A stretch of DNA of 64,000 nt from Tenggerimyces sp963762635 (GCA_963762635.1 CAVXLQ010000012.1:310001-374000), one strand, 5' to 3'; counted from the stretch's first letter, positions 27,111-36,992 are shown. Translations and numbers: made by a program. The notes: generated from the letters alone by a model not told the origin.

Positions 27111-28320
27111 GTGGCGAAGCGGTACTTCGGCAGCGTCCGGAAGCTGCCGTCCAGGCCGCTTCCAGGCTCGCTACACCGGCCCGGACGGGCAGCACGTACA
27201 CCGCGCGATCGGAGACGGTAAGTCGCTGACCTTCGACACGAAGGGCGACGCCGAGGAGTGGCTGTCGCTGCGGCACTCCGAGATCCTGCGCGACGCGTGG
27301 CGACCGCCGGCGCGAGCCCGAAGTCGGCGCCGACACCCTGCGCGCGTACGCCGAGGCCTGGCTGGTCGGAGCGGGACCTCGAGCAGACGCACGGCGCGAG
27401 CACTACGCAGCAGCTCCTCGACGACCACATCCTGCCGACCTTCGGCGACCTGCCGCAGTGACGCGGCGCTCACCCGCCGCGGCGCGTGCGGTACCTGGCA
27501 CTCCGCGCTCGAGGTCCAAGCACCGGGCCGACCGCCCGCGCGCACGCCTACGGGCTGCTGCGTACGGTCTGCGGCACCGCGGTCGACCGACGAGGTGATC
27601 GCCGGCCAACCCGTGCCGGGTCCGTGGTGCTGGGCAGACGAAGCGGAAGGTCAAGATCCGGCCGGCCAGCCTCCCCGAGCTCGAGGCGCTCGTCCTGGCG
27701 ATGCCCGCCCGCTACCGGCTGATGGTGCTGCTCGCCGCGTGGTGCGCGCTCCGGTTCGGCGAGCTCGCCGAGCTCCGCCGCTCCGACGTCGACGTGAAGA
27801 ACGGGGTCGTCCACGTCCGCCGCGGCGTCGCCCGGACGAAGAGCCGGGCGTGATGGTGAAGGACCCCAAGTCCGAGGCCGGGCAAGCGCGCCGTGAACAT
27901 CCCGCCGCACCTGCATGCCGCTGGTGAAGGAGCACCTCCGCGAGCACGTCGCTGGCCGGCCGTGACGCGCTGCTGTTCCCGCCGCCGGCAACGCCGCCGA
28001 GCACCTGGCGCCGTCGACCCTGTACCGGGTGTACTACCCGGCCCGCGAGGCAGCAGGGCGGCCGGATCTGCGCTTCCACGACCTGCGCCACACCGGCGCG
28101 ACCCTCGCCGCGGCGACCGGGGCGACGCTCGCCGAGCTGATGGCGCGCCTCGGCCACTCCACGCCGGCCGCGGCGATGCGCTACCAGCACGCGGCGGCAG
28201 GAGCGCGACAAGGTGATCGCCGCGGCGCTGTCGAAGCTCGCAACCGCCGGCCAGGTCACCGACATCACCAAGGCCCGCGCCAAGCGGGCGAAGACTTCCC
28301 CGCGGGCATCGCGGGGGTAG
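27111..28320 (+). pseudogene. int: Tyrosine-type site-specific integrase, heavily frameshifted
   Basis: Starting at GTG 27111 (VAKRYFGSVRKLP), the segments read through several frame changes. They are an N-terminal arm-binding domain (FQARYTGPDGQH, FDTKGDAEEW), a core-binding domain (HGASTTQQLLDDHILPTFGD), and a catalytic domain with arginine box WCALRFGEL, HDLRHTGATL, LGHSTPAAAMRYQ and the tail HAAAERDKVIAAALS. Frames switch about every 100-150 bp without true stops. About 400 codons when pieced together. It catalyses element integration at tRNA-Val; whether it works now depends on whether the indels are real. Confidence 0.82.
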
Positions 28321-28394
28321 ACAAGGCGGGACCGGCGCAACGACTCCACCGCTGGCCGGTCCCTCGAACGGAACCCTGCAAGGAGGGACCGATC

Positions 28395-28685
28395 GTGACC
28401 GAATCATCGCACCCACCCCACACGACCGCGCCGAAGCACGCCTGTACGACGTACCCGGCGTGGTGCGTCGGCGTCGAGCCCGGCCACCGCCGGCACATCG
28501 GCGACTTCGTCCAACTTGGCGACGCCTGGCACGTCGTCATCCAGGCCGAGCGGATCGGCTCGGAACCGCGCGTCGAGATCGGCCGCTACGGCGATCCGCT
28601 CGTGCTGCTCACGGCCGAGGAGGCTCGGCAGGTGGCGGTGGCCATGGTCGAGCAGGCCGACGTGCTCACGGGCCGGGAGGGGTGA
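28395..28685 (+). CDS. Small DUF6907-like protein
   Basis: 96 aa from GTG 28395 with a strong AGGAGGGA ribosome site. It contains CTTYPAWCVG (two cysteines) then WHVVIQAERIGSEPRVEIGR and LTAEEARQVAVAMVEQA, a pattern of small proteins found in actinobacterial integrated elements and annotated DUF6907. The function is unknown. It is the first of three tightly packed cargo genes after the integrase, and is intact, unlike its neighbours. Confidence 0.65.
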   Translation: MTESSHPPHTTAPKHACTTYPAWCVGVEPGHRRHIGDFVQLGDAWHVVIQAERIGSEPRVEIGRYGDPLVLLTAEEARQVAVAMVEQADVLTGREG

Positions 28686-28690
28686 TTCCC

Positions 28691-29023
28691 ATGGGGGGGA
28701 ACACCATCCGCGAACGGCTCGACGACCTGCAGGAGTGGCTCGCTGACGTCCGGTGGCGGCTGCGCTGGGTGCGTAACTGGCGCGAGCACGTCCTCGACGT
28801 GTGGCGGATGAGGGGCTACCGCGACGGTCGGCTGATGTGGCAGGCGGTCGCGGACCGGCAGGGCTACAAGGACGACCTCCGCGCGGCGTACGACGCGGGT
28901 CACGACGCGGCGTGGAGCGCGTTCACCGACGCGATCGAGCGGATCAAGCGGGACTCCGCGAACGAGATGTTCAGCACGCACCCGGATCTGCTCGAGCTCG
29001 ACCACGGAGGGGAGGGTTCGTGA
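28691..29023 (+). CDS. Hypothetical protein of the integrated element
   Basis: 110 aa, Arg/Trp-rich and mainly helical (LQEWLADVRWRLRWVRNW), with no recognised domain. It starts 5 bp after the previous stop and ends overlapping the next gene (GTGA), so the three genes form one transcript. No known function. Confidence 0.55.
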   Translation: MGGNTIRERLDDLQEWLADVRWRLRWVRNWREHVLDVWRMRGYRDGRLMWQAVADRQGYKDDLRAAYDAGHDAAWSAFTDAIERIKRDSANEMFSTHPDLLELDHGGEGS

Positions 29024-29136
29024 TCACAGCTATCCGCATCAGCATGGCGCTCGCCGAGCTCGGTTGGCTCTTGGCCGCCGCGTTCGTCGCGGGCGTCGGC
29101 GTGGCCGTGCTCGTGGCGGTGCTCCGACGCCGCTGA
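29020..29136 (+). CDS. Small single-pass membrane protein
   Basis: 38 aa from GTG 29020, nearly all one transmembrane helix (ALAELGWLLAAAFVAGVGVA) with an Arg-rich end. Coupled to the preceding gene by a 4-bp overlap. It has no family assignment; in phage elements such proteins can be holin-like or serve cell-surface functions, but nothing here decides. Confidence 0.45.
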   Translation: MITAIRISMALAELGWLLAAAFVAGVGVAVLVAVLRRR

Positions 29137-29174
29137 CAGCGCATAGTTCGGAAATTCCGAACGTGGACACGCGA

Positions 29175-29218
29175 GTGAGAGCCGCCCTGGTGCCTTCCAC
29201 GGCCAGGGCGGCTCTCAC
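29175..29218. terminator. Strong bidirectional hairpin
   Basis: GTGAGAGCCGCCCTGG and its exact complement pair over 16 bp with a 12-nt loop. It sits between the convergent ends of the small cargo operon (plus strand) and the tape-measure gene (minus strand), so it should terminate both. Confidence 0.75.
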
Positions 29219-29220
29219 GT

Positions 29221-32200
29221 CTAGGGGAGGCGTCCTGACCGCTTCAGCCCGTCGAGCGACGCAACGAGCCAAGTCTGTAGCTCGCGCTGCGAGCCGATCG
29301 GGGCGTTGGCGTTGAGCTCGAGCGTGACGTAGGTGTCGCCGCCGCCGTGGGCTCTGGTCTCCGCGGCGGACAGGACGCGCTCTGGGTGGCCGGTGCCGTT
29401 GTAGGCGAGGGTCAGGCCAGGGTCGAGGTACCCGCCGGTGTCGTAGCCCTTCAGCCCGTTGCCGCCGCGCCGGTACGACTGGGTCTGCGCCAGCGCGGAC
29501 GCCGACAGCTGCACACCGCCACCAGGCAAGGGGATGCCGTGGATGTGGCGCGACCACGGACCCTGCGAAGGCGTGCGGATCCAGGCGGCGATGCCGGCCG
29601 CCCGCAGAGCGTTCTGCATGCGGACCGTGGTCGGCGAGCCGACGTCGACCGCGTCCTTGTTGTGGGTCGTCCCTGAATAGCTGGTCGTCGGCCGGAACCC
29701 GCCCTGGCTGACGTACATCGTGGTGCCGGCGAGCTGCTCCGCCTTCATCAACCGCGCGATCATCGCATGCGTGTAGTGCTTGCCGCGCCACGAACCGACC
29801 GCGCTCGAGCCGCCAGGGAACGGGCCGCCGGGGGTGCCCATGACGGCGCCCGCGGCTTCGGTGAACCAGTCCTTCAGTTGGCCGGAGACCTGCTTCTCGA
29901 GCGCTGCCCACATGTTCGCGGCGGCGCCGGCGTGCTCGAGCGCGGTCGCCATGCCGGGTGTGGAGAACGAACGGCTGATGGTGTCGCTGTTGACCCGGCC
30001 GCCGGCGGCGTAGCCGTGGATCATCTTGCCGGAGTTGATCGCTTCGAGCAGCGCGGCGTTCTCCCGCGCGTCCTTGGCGTTGACGACGAACTCGTCCTTC
30101 GACGCCCAGATCGGGATGTCGTCAGACGTGCTCGTGCCCGGACCGTCGAGCCAGCCGCCGCGCGCGTAGCCGTCCGCCTCCTGCCGGCGGTTCTTGCCGG
30201 ACGTGGAGCGACCCTTGTACGCGATGACTTCCTTGGGGATCCCCGACGAGTCGAGAATCATCTTGAATTTAACGGTCTTCGGCTCGATCCGGTCGATCGT
30301 GTCCTCGAGGTCCTTGGCGTTCGCGGTCGCTTCCTTGAGCCCCGGTGCCGTGTAGTTCGTGACCTGCTTGACAGGGATACCGAGCTGCTTCGCGATGTAC
30401 TTGTCGACGTCCTTGCCGTTGTAGCCGAGGTTGACCGCCTCGGTTTGCAGGGTCTTGATGTGCTGGCCCATGACGGCGCTGGCGTCCTTGAGCGCCGCTT
30501 CCTCATCCTTGGTCTTCAGCGACTTCTCGTACGTCGCCTTGGCAGCGTCCTCGGCGGCCTTGATGCCTTCCAGGAGAATCTTCCGGTTGGCGTCGGCTGC
30601 GGCGCTGGATCCCTGCAGGGTGAGCGCGTTCTTGCCGTGCTCTTCCTTCAGCGTCTTGACCTCGTCGGCCATGCCGCGGATCTGATCGCGGAACGCGATC
30701 GACGACTCCTCGACGCTGATCTGCTCGCCGTTCAACAACCGCAGCGAGTCGTACAAGGCTTTCGTCGCCTGCTCGACCTCCGCGATGTCCTTCGCGGTGT
30801 CGGAAGACGTCTCGCCGTACGCCGCGGTCCAGGTGGTGGCCTCTTCGACGGCCGACTTGTAGGTCATCGCCGACGTCGCTGACCCCTTGGACGCCTCCGC
30901 CTCGAGCCGCTTCGCGCTGATGGCCGCCTCGAGCTCCGCGTTCTGTCCCTTGACTGCCGCTCGGACGTCATCGACGGCGCCCTCGACGCCGAGGTTCGCC
31001 GAGAGGTTGTCCAGCGCCGCGGCGCCGTTGTCGTCGAGGCGGGCCGTGGCGAGGTCGAGCTGCCTGTTCAGCTCCGCCTGCGCGGCCGAGTTGCCCAACA
31101 CGGAATCGGTGACGAGGTGGAGGCTGATGCCGAGCGAGTCCGCGGCGGCGAGGACCTTCGAATCGGCGAGGTTCTTCGCGACGAAAGCCCTTGTGCTGTT
31201 GGTGACCGCCGCCGACTGGTTGTCGAGGGTGTCGCTGAGCTCCTGGATGCTGCTTGGTTCTTGCTGCTTGGCGCATAGTGGAGAGCACGACGCTCAGACG
31301 GACAGTGGCGAACGCGGAGGCCGCTTGGCGCTAGTCGCGGCAGGTTTCTTGCGAACCTGCGAAGGCTCTTGTTACGAGACTCGCGGAGGTCGGTGATCGT
31401 CTTTTAGACGATTCTTGCGGGTCGCTAGCGACGCACGAGAGGCGCGTGGTACGGCGGATCCTGGCGACGGCGAGCAACTGCGGTCTGCACGTGCTGTGTG
31501 GGCAGACGCGCTGAACGCGTTCGACGAGATAGAGTTGTACGCTCTGCAACGGCGCGGCGCAGCGAAGCATGTCGAGCCGCGCTGACCGGACTGGATCAGG
31601 TGATATATCGAGGGAGCCTTGCAGGCGCTCGATGTCGCAGCCACAGGTTGTGCCATCTTCGGTGGTCGGCGGTCTCAGGCGGCGTACCCGGAGTCGTTGA
31701 CCTTGTCGATCCACTGACTGGATGCCGGCGGCGCCCTGGTTGTAGAGGACGTTCGCGGCGCGGACGGCATCGGAGCCGAAGATCGTGCGCCAGGGCGGCG
31801 TCACGCTGAGCCTGGTCGAGCCCGCTGAAGCTTGTCCTGCAGCTGCTCGGCAAGGTACGACGATGCCGACGAAGTTGCCCTGACGCGTCGTAGGCGTTGA
31901 TGCCGAGCTCGCTCCATCGTCGGCCCGGCGTGCTTCCGATGCGGGTTCGGGAGCGCGCTGGAGCATCGACTTGAAGCTGGTGCCGGCATCGCGAGCCGAT
32001 CAGGCCAGCTGAGGCGAACGCGGCCAGGGTGCCGGTGGTGTCCTCGATAGAGCAGCCCGCATCTGCGAGGCGACGAGACCGGCCTGCTTGAGGGCGATCG
32101 CCATGTCGGAGACTTCGCCCTGCGCCTTGCCGGCGCCGGCGGCGAGCAGGTCCGCGATGTGCGGGATGTCTTTGCCGTAGAGACCGAACTGGGTCATGGC

Positions 32201-32670
32201 GGTAGCGGCGGTCTCAGCAGCGTCCGCCACTCGAGGCTGCCAGCGGCAGCGAGGTCGAGCGCGCCCGAGAGGCCACCGCCGAGGATGTCTTCAGTGGACA
32301 CGCGGCCTTGGGGAGGTTCTCGAGCCGCGGCGCTCAGTGGCGGAGAACGCGGTGCTGTCTTGCCGGCCTGGAGCGCAGCTTCCGGAGCTCGTCCATCGAT
32401 GCGCGCGTGTCGCGTGGCTTGACGCGGACATCGCTTGTCGAAGCCGGCGAAGCCCTTCACGGCGAGCGGGCGCGGCGACGCGGCGAGGCCGAACAAGCTC
32501 GCACCAGCGCTCAGGTCGGACATCAGACTGGCGCTGCTTGTGGGCCTTCTTGGCCGCGTCGTCGAACGTCGCGCCGGTCACCTGACCGGCGCGCTTGAGT
32601 GTTCCGCGACGTACTCCTGGTCCTCGAGCAGCAGGCGTACGGAGATGTTGCGGGAGCCAACCGCAGGGAC
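29221..32670 (-). pseudogene. Phage tail tape-measure protein, frameshifted
   Basis: About 1,150 codons. The N-terminus (NISVRLLLEDQEYV, then AGTLKRAGQVTGATF), the tape-measure core (GKDIPHIADLLAAGAGKAQG, FGSDAVRAANVLYNQGAAGI) and a long coiled-coil region come from several frames up to about 31.1 kb; from there to 29221 the frame is clean for 626 codons. The C-terminal part holds glycine-rich beta segments and a peptidase-like block (SQGGFRPTTSYSGTTHNKDA ... HIHGIPL), perhaps cell-wall digesting during DNA entry. It sets tail length in siphophages. The start is placed next to the capsid stop and is approximate. Confidence 0.75.
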
Positions 32671-34116
32671 CTAGAAGGTCGGCGTGACCAGGCCGGTGCC
32701 GGCGATCTTGCCCAGGCCGTTGGCGTAGCGCTGGAAGGTGAAGGCGAAGTAGCCGTAGACCACCAGCAGCACGCCGAGGTTCGCGGCCTTGGTCTGCTCG
32801 GCGCGGATGAACAGCGGCGCGTTCGGGTCCTCCCACAGGTGGAACTCGTTCTTGCTCGCCGAGGTAGATCTCGTCCTCGTTGGTGCCCGCGCCGAGGTTC
32901 GTGGCGACGTTGTTGTCGACGATCACCGGCGTGCCGTTGGGCAGCACACCGCGCACACCCGAGCCGTAGCGCTCGGCGTAGTTCGCGCCGAGGGTCTTCG
33001 TCGGCGATGCCGGGCTGGCTGATGAACGGCCACTTCGATGCTCACTGGCGTTCTGCATCCAGTACCAGCGACGCGAGTGCATGACCGCGATGTGTCGCGC
33101 CGGACGCGACGTCGAGCAGCGCCGCCTCCACACCGCGGCAGTGCTCCGAGGATCTTCGGGTACAGCTCCGCCGCCGTCGGGCGTGGCGTCGGTGTAGGCG
33201 ACCGCCGTGGCGACCGTTGGTCAGACCGGTCGTGGCCAGGTTGAGCAGCGTTGCTGTCGAGCGTTGGCGTGGCGTACCGCTTGAACAGGTCCTCGATGAC
33301 CGATGTCCTCGATGCCAGGCCGCGGTCGACGCGCCTGCCGGGACACGGTCTGCTGGCCGGCCGCGGTGCTGAACGGTGACCGTGAGCAGCGTGTCGTCGT
33401 AGTCGGTCTCGGACACCGCGGTCGTGCTCTGCGGACTGGTCAGCGCCACGGAGGTGCCGGTGGTGACCGCGGCCGATGTTGACGGTCATGCCGGCTGGGC
33501 GGCAGGTCGTGGTGGTGTGCACGCGTCGGCGAACGGACGAGCGCCGGTGGTCGCCATCGGGGCGAACATGTCGATCAGGTACTGCGGCACGACGAGGCCG
33601 GTGAACGCGCCGGTGCCGACCGCGCGGGTGCAGCTGCGGCGCCGCGCTCGACGGTCTCCTCGCGGTGGTGACGCGCGAGCCGCTCCGAGGCGCCCGGATC
33701 CCCGAACAGGTGCTGACGCGCGACGTCGCTCAGGAACTGGCGGCCGGTCTTGTCCTGCGTCAGCTCGGTAGGTGCGCTCTCGGCGCCGACGCGGCAGCGA
33801 CACCGTCGTACGACGGCATGCGGGCGTTCGTCGGCTTGACCTCGCGGGCCTGGCGGTCGTTCTCGAGCTCCTCGAGTGCGATCGTGCGGAACTCGCCGAT
33901 CTTCGCCTCGGCGGCCTCGATCTCGTTGGTGAGCGTCGAACGCTTCGCCAACAGCTCGTTGACGCGGGCCTCCTCGGCCGGCACCAGGTTCGTTCGGCCT
34001 GAAGCTTCGACGGCGTCGACGATCGACGCGACTTCGGCTCGGATCTGTGAACGGGAACGCTTCGCCGTCGCCAGCTTCGTCTCGGCATCACGCAGAAGGT
34101 CGGTGATCGTGGGCAT
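32671..34116 (-). pseudogene. Phage major capsid protein (HK97-like), frameshifted
   Basis: ATG 34116 follows GAGGTG. The first 120 residues form an intact coiled-coil region (TKLATAKRSRSQIRAEV ... EIEAAEAKIGEFRTI) like the HK97 delta/scaffold part. The middle is broken by many frame changes. The C-terminal part shows ASGATHIAVMHSRRWYWMQN and then RYGSGVRGVLPNGTPVIVDN, as in actinophage capsid proteins, ending GTGLVTPTF at a TAG. It would be about 480 aa. The capsid ends directly against the tape-measure gene, with no connector or tail-tube genes between. Confidence 0.75.
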
Positions 34117-34348
34117 CGGTAACACCTCGTCTGTGAGAGGTGCCTCGGCGTAGAACCACGCGCGACGCCGGTCTGAGTGCCGGGGTGCGCCACAGGTTCG
34201 TTACGCCGGGTTCGATCTGCCCGGTTCGCAACTCGCGTAAGGCGGTTGGGTTGGGAAACGCTTCGAGCTTGGCTTGGCTCTGATCTGGCCCCTGCCGAGC
34301 TCTCCGCGCCGCTATCGATCTGACGAAAGGAATCGTCTACCAGCAAGC
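34117..34348. other. Gap upstream of capsid gene
   Basis: 232 bp with no supported gene. Some frames are open but have no start and no recognisable protein; a protease or portal gene would be expected here in a complete phage and is not seen. Confidence 0.4.
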
Positions 34349-34666
34349 CTAGCCGTCGTCACCGACATCGGACGCCAACGCAGCCGGCGAGTCTGGCACC
34401 GGTCCGCCCGGCAGCTGCAGATTCGGCCACAGGACGTCGACACCGACCCGCTTCGCCGTCGCATCAGCGACGCTCGCGAGCAACGCCTGACGGCGAGCGT
34501 CCAGATCAGGTGGCAGGCCAGCGAACTCGTTACTGCACGCCGAATCCAGCCGCACCGACAGGAGACCAAGCTCCGCGGTCGACAGCGCGTCACGCTCGAG
34601 TAGTCCGGCGAGCTCGCCCTCGACGATCGCGAACCAGCGGCGGATCCACTGTTCGTTGCTCGTCAT
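34349..34666 (-). CDS. Hypothetical protein of the integrated element
   Basis: 105 aa from ATG 34666 with GAGG upstream. Mainly helical (WIRRWFAIVEGELAGLLERD), with the ending PGGPVPDSPAALAS. No recognised domain. Its reading frame is clean, suggesting a real gene in a region where other genes are broken. Confidence 0.5.
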   Translation of the reverse strand: MTSNEQWIRRWFAIVEGELAGLLERDALSTAELGLLSVRLDSACSNEFAGLPPDLDARRQALLASVADATAKRVGVDVLWPNLQLPGGPVPDSPAALASDVGDDG

Positions 34667-34849
34667 GATGAACCTCTTTCTAAGAATCTGGACAGGCGGA
34701 AGACCGCAGTCGGCGAGGCCTCCCCCTCCGCGGACCCCGTACCGGGGTGCAGATGGGGGTACCCCCCTGTGGTGGAAGTGGAAAATTCGATAGATAGACC
34801 GGCGGAAGATTGCGGTCTTCTGGCTGTCCTGGCCCCGAAAACTCGGTGC

Positions 34850-35083
34850 TCACGCGGCGTCGCCCGCGCCGTCGAGCCAGCGGTGACGCCGGCAGTAGGC
34901 CGAGCCTTCGACGGGGACGCGCTCGCACTGCTGCTGCGCTTCGTCGTCGTAGACGAACTCGCATTGCTGGTCGTACATCGGGTTCTCCTGTCGGATGCGC
35001 CGGATCTTCCGCGCGTGCCGTTGCCGCAGTCCGTGCGCGCGCTGCTCTTCGAACGCTTCTCGTTCGGCTGCTCGGTTGCTCAC
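34850..35083 (-). CDS. Small cysteine-containing basic protein
   Basis: 77 aa from GTG 35083. The N-terminal half is a charged helix (AAEREAFEEQRAHGLRQRH). The C-terminal half has CEFVYDDEAQQQCERVP and SAYCRRHRWLDG, three cysteines and a histidine spaced like a small zinc-binding module. Such phage-encoded proteins are common and uncharacterised. Nested inverted repeats cover its start. Confidence 0.5.
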   Translation of the reverse strand: MSNRAAEREAFEEQRAHGLRQRHARKIRRIRQENPMYDQQCEFVYDDEAQQQCERVPVEGSAYCRRHRWLDGAGDAA

Positions 35084-35124
35084 GGCTCAACTACCTGTGA
35101 GCCGTAGGTAGTTGACGCATCAAC
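35082..35124. promoter_or_regulatory. Nested inverted repeats, candidate operator or origin
   Basis: TCAACTACCT (35087-35096) pairs with AGGTAGTTGA (35106-35115); overlapping it, ACGGCTCA (35082-35089) pairs with TGAGCCGT (35098-35105); and GTTGA (35111-35115) pairs with TCAAC (35120-35124). These alternative stems lie between the small protein start and the end of the replication-like gene, a typical place for a phage operator or replication site. Confidence 0.5.
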
Positions 35125-35391
35125 GGCGTGGACCTCAGTTGACGATGTCTCGCTGGTAACTGCCAGCTCGGCCGCGCGCAGGCAGACGTCGCGCTCGCGT
35201 GCACCGTCGCCGAGTTGGCGCGTGCACGCTGGAGCAGTCCGAGTCCGAGGTCTTCTCGCCAGCTGAGCTTGGCTGCGCCTTGCGCCACTCGTTGTCGTCC
35301 TTGTCCGGTGGTTCTCTTCTTCCCAAGATCAAAGTCTTCATCGACGGCATGGACTGCGAGCCTGTGCCGTTGGCTACTTCGCCCGCGCGCG

Positions 35392-35427
35392 ATTGATCTC
35401 TTTGATCTCTTTGATCTCTTTGATCTC
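35392..35427. repeat. 9-bp tandem repeat, four copies
   Basis: The unit TTTGATCTC (first copy with one change) is repeated four times inside the replication-like gene, coding for DQRDQRDQRDQ on the minus strand. Confidence 0.8.
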
Positions 35428-35455
35428 CTGGGCCAGACGGTGGTCGGGGCATTAG

Positions 35456-35499
35456 CGTCGGATCGTCGGGGCTTTCTCGTCGGATCGTCGGGGCTTTCT
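35456..35499. repeat. 22-bp perfect tandem duplication
   Basis: A 22-bp unit beginning CGTCGGATCGTCGGGG is present twice in tandem. Because 22 is not divisible by three, the two copies are read in different frames (EKAPTIR and ESPDDPT on the minus strand), a genuine frame-changing slippage event rather than a base-call error. Confidence 0.8.
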
Positions 35500-35928
35500 C
35501 GTTCGCCCGAACATCAATGGCCCGACTGTGGTCGGGGCTTTCCCAACCCTGATTGGGCAGACCGTGGTCTGGGCTTTCCTCGCTACGTTCGTACCGCGAC
35601 GGCCGTCGCCACTCATCCGGGATCCGGTAGTGCGTCTGCTGGCCGCGGTACGCGAAGACCGGCCGACCGACGCTGTTGAACACGAGGTTGCCGGCTCGAT
35701 CGGCGGCCTGGACGCGGAGCTCGTACCCGCGCCAGAGGCGCACAGAGCGCGCGGCGCACGCGTCCTCGGACATGCCGGTGAGCTCCGTCAGCTTGTCGCG
35801 GCCGGGCCAGCCAACACCTGTCGAATCCCGGCAGCTGTTGGCAATGACGACGATGCACGAGACGTTCGGCGGGAGTGAGATCCGGCGGCGCGTGCGCGAG
35901 TGCACGCAGCGCGAGCCTCCAGCCCAAC

Positions 35929-36177
35929 TCAGGCCGCCTCCCCGCCCGTGGGGATCGGGCGGAGGATGCGGTCGACGTCGTCGAGGTCGACCTTGACCAG
36001 CGTGGGTCCGACGCGATAGGCGCGGAGGGTGCCGTCCGCGATGCGCCGGCGGACGGTTCGGGGGTTGACGTCGAGGATCTCGGCGACCTTGTTGATCGAC
36101 GCGAGGCGACGGTTCTGTCGGGCGATGGCGGGCCGGACTCCTGGGGCCGGCGAAGCTCCGCACCACCCTCGACCCAC
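35929..36177 (-). CDS. xis: Excisionase-like helix-turn-helix protein
   Basis: Up to 82 aa; the real start may lie downstream of GTG 36177. The core is LASINKVAEILDVNPRTVRR then RIADGTLRAYRVG, the MerR-like HTH_17 fold of phage excisionases and recombination directionality factors. It lies about 250 bp from the right attachment site, opposite the integrase end, and would direct excision. The frame is clean. Confidence 0.75.
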   Translation of the reverse strand: MGRGWCGASPAPGVRPAIARQNRRLASINKVAEILDVNPRTVRRRIADGTLRAYRVGPTLVKVDLDDVDRILRPIPTGGEAA

Positions 36178-36389
36178 TGCGGGTCAGCCAGGACGGGGAG
36201 CTCCCCGCATCCGCTCGCTGGGTCAAGTCCAGGGACTACCTGTCACCCAAGCAGTAGATGCGGCCGCGCCACGGTGCGATCTGCCGCTCGCGCGTGTTAC
36301 TGGGAACGAGAGTACACGGCTGACAGCCGATGTCGCGGCACCCCACGCTGGTCGTAGCGGACTGGCACGCTGCTGGCACGAAATGAAAG

Positions 36390-36411
36390 AGCCCCGGCGG
36401 AAACCGGGGCT
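36390..36411 (-). terminator. Rho-independent-like terminator after tRNA-Val(CAC)
   Basis: AGCCCCGG and CCGGGGCT pair over 8 bp with a 6-nt loop, followed on the minus strand by CTTTCATTT. It lies just inside the right end of the element and now ends the tRNA transcript, replacing the original terminator cut off by integration. Confidence 0.65.
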
Positions 36412-36428
36412 GACCTGCGCAAACGTGG

Positions 36429-36457
36429 GTGGGCGATACTGGGATCGAACCAGTGAC
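36429..36457. repeat. attR: Right attachment site within tRNA-Val(CAC)
   Basis: 29 bp identical to 26930-26958. It forms the 3' part of the intact tRNA gene, so integration restored the tRNA. Confidence 0.88.
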
Positions 36458-36501
36458 CCCTTCGGTGTGAACGAAGTGCTCTCCCGCTGAGCTAATCGCC
36501 C
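36430..36501 (-). tRNA. tRNA-Val(CAC)
   Basis: 72 nt. Acceptor stem GGGCGAT/ATCGCCC, anticodon stem CTTCG/CGAAG around TTCACAC (CAC), T-arm CTGGTTCGATCCCAG. It is the integration target of the element to its left. Confidence 0.95.
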
Positions 36502-36533
36502 GGGATGGTGCCAGAGAACTTTATCGCATCGCT

Positions 36534-36992
36534 TCAGTCGGCGAGGGAGCGGACCCAGTCCGCGATGGACAGGACTGGGGCGGGCCAGCCGAAGGCCGCG
36601 ACGTACGCCCAGACGAGCAATCCGGCGGCGACGATGACGGCTACGGCGATGAGGATGTTGCGGCGGCGCACCCGCGGATCCAAGGCCTTGTCGGCCGCCA
36701 GCTTCGCCTTCTCGCGGGCCCAGTGCAGCAGTCGTTCGGCCCAGGAGAACTCGGTTGCCAGGATCGCCAGGCCGAGGAGAAGCGCGAGCCAGCCGGGGCC
36801 GGGGGTCACGAACATGATCAGCCCGGCGACCACGAACAACGCGCCGACGACGAAGACGCCGATGCGCCAGGTGAGGTCGAGGGGCTTGTTGTTCCGGATC
36901 CTGCCGCGGACGCGTACGTGCAGCCTCGGCCGCGACGGATCGGGCGGCGCGGGCGGGGCCGTCGGAACGGACGAAGAGTCGTCTTCATGCAT
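36534..36992 (-). CDS. PGPGW/TIGR02611-family membrane protein
   Basis: 152 aa. A proline-rich start precedes two close transmembrane segments at about 43-82 containing the signature FVTPGPGWLALLLGLAILATE, and one more at about 112-135. The family is common in actinobacteria and of unknown function. It is probably monocistronic, just past the tRNA. Confidence 0.82.
   Translation of the reverse strand: MHEDDSSSVPTAPPAPPDPSRPRLHVRVRGRIRNNKPLDLTWRIGVFVVGALFVVAGLIMFVTPGPGWLALLLGLAILATEFSWAERLLHWAREKAKLAADKALDPRVRRRNILIAVAVIVAAGLLVWAYVAAFGWPAPVLSIADWVRSLAD

Larger units (their letters stand above)
35135..35927 (-). pseudogene. Winged-helix replication-like protein, frameshifted
   Basis: TTG 35927 follows the excisionase directly. 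After ALAHAPPDLTPAERLV the frame shifts, then reads VVIANSCRDSTGVGWPGRDK and LTELTGMSED, the HTH_36-type winged helix found in phage replication initiators and plasmid replication proteins. A second part (FNSVGRPVFAYRGQQTHYRI) and a low-complexity tail follow, containing DQR repeats coded by 9-bp tandem repeats and ESPD repeats. At least two frameshifts are present, one linked to a 22-bp duplication. Confidence 0.55.
26930..36457. mobile_element. Phage-derived element integrated in tRNA-Val(CAC)
   Basis: 9.5 kb bounded by 29-bp perfect direct repeats (26930-26958 and 36429-36457) that equal the 3' end of tRNA-Val(CAC). The tyrosine integrase lies next to the left repeat and the excisionase near the right. 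Inside are small cargo genes, a tail tape-measure gene, a capsid gene, two small unknowns and a replication-like gene. Terminase, portal, major tail, lysis and most tail genes are missing, and most large genes contain frequent one-base frameshifts. It is best read as a defective prophage or phage satellite relic. Confidence 0.85.

Noticed and set aside
34755..34766. GGGGGTACCCCC palindrome as an operator
   Set aside because: A short G/C run palindrome in a GC-rich region with no placed promoter; too weak to call.
35392..35499. The tandem repeats as a CRISPR array
   Set aside because: Units are contiguous without spacers and lie inside a coding frame.
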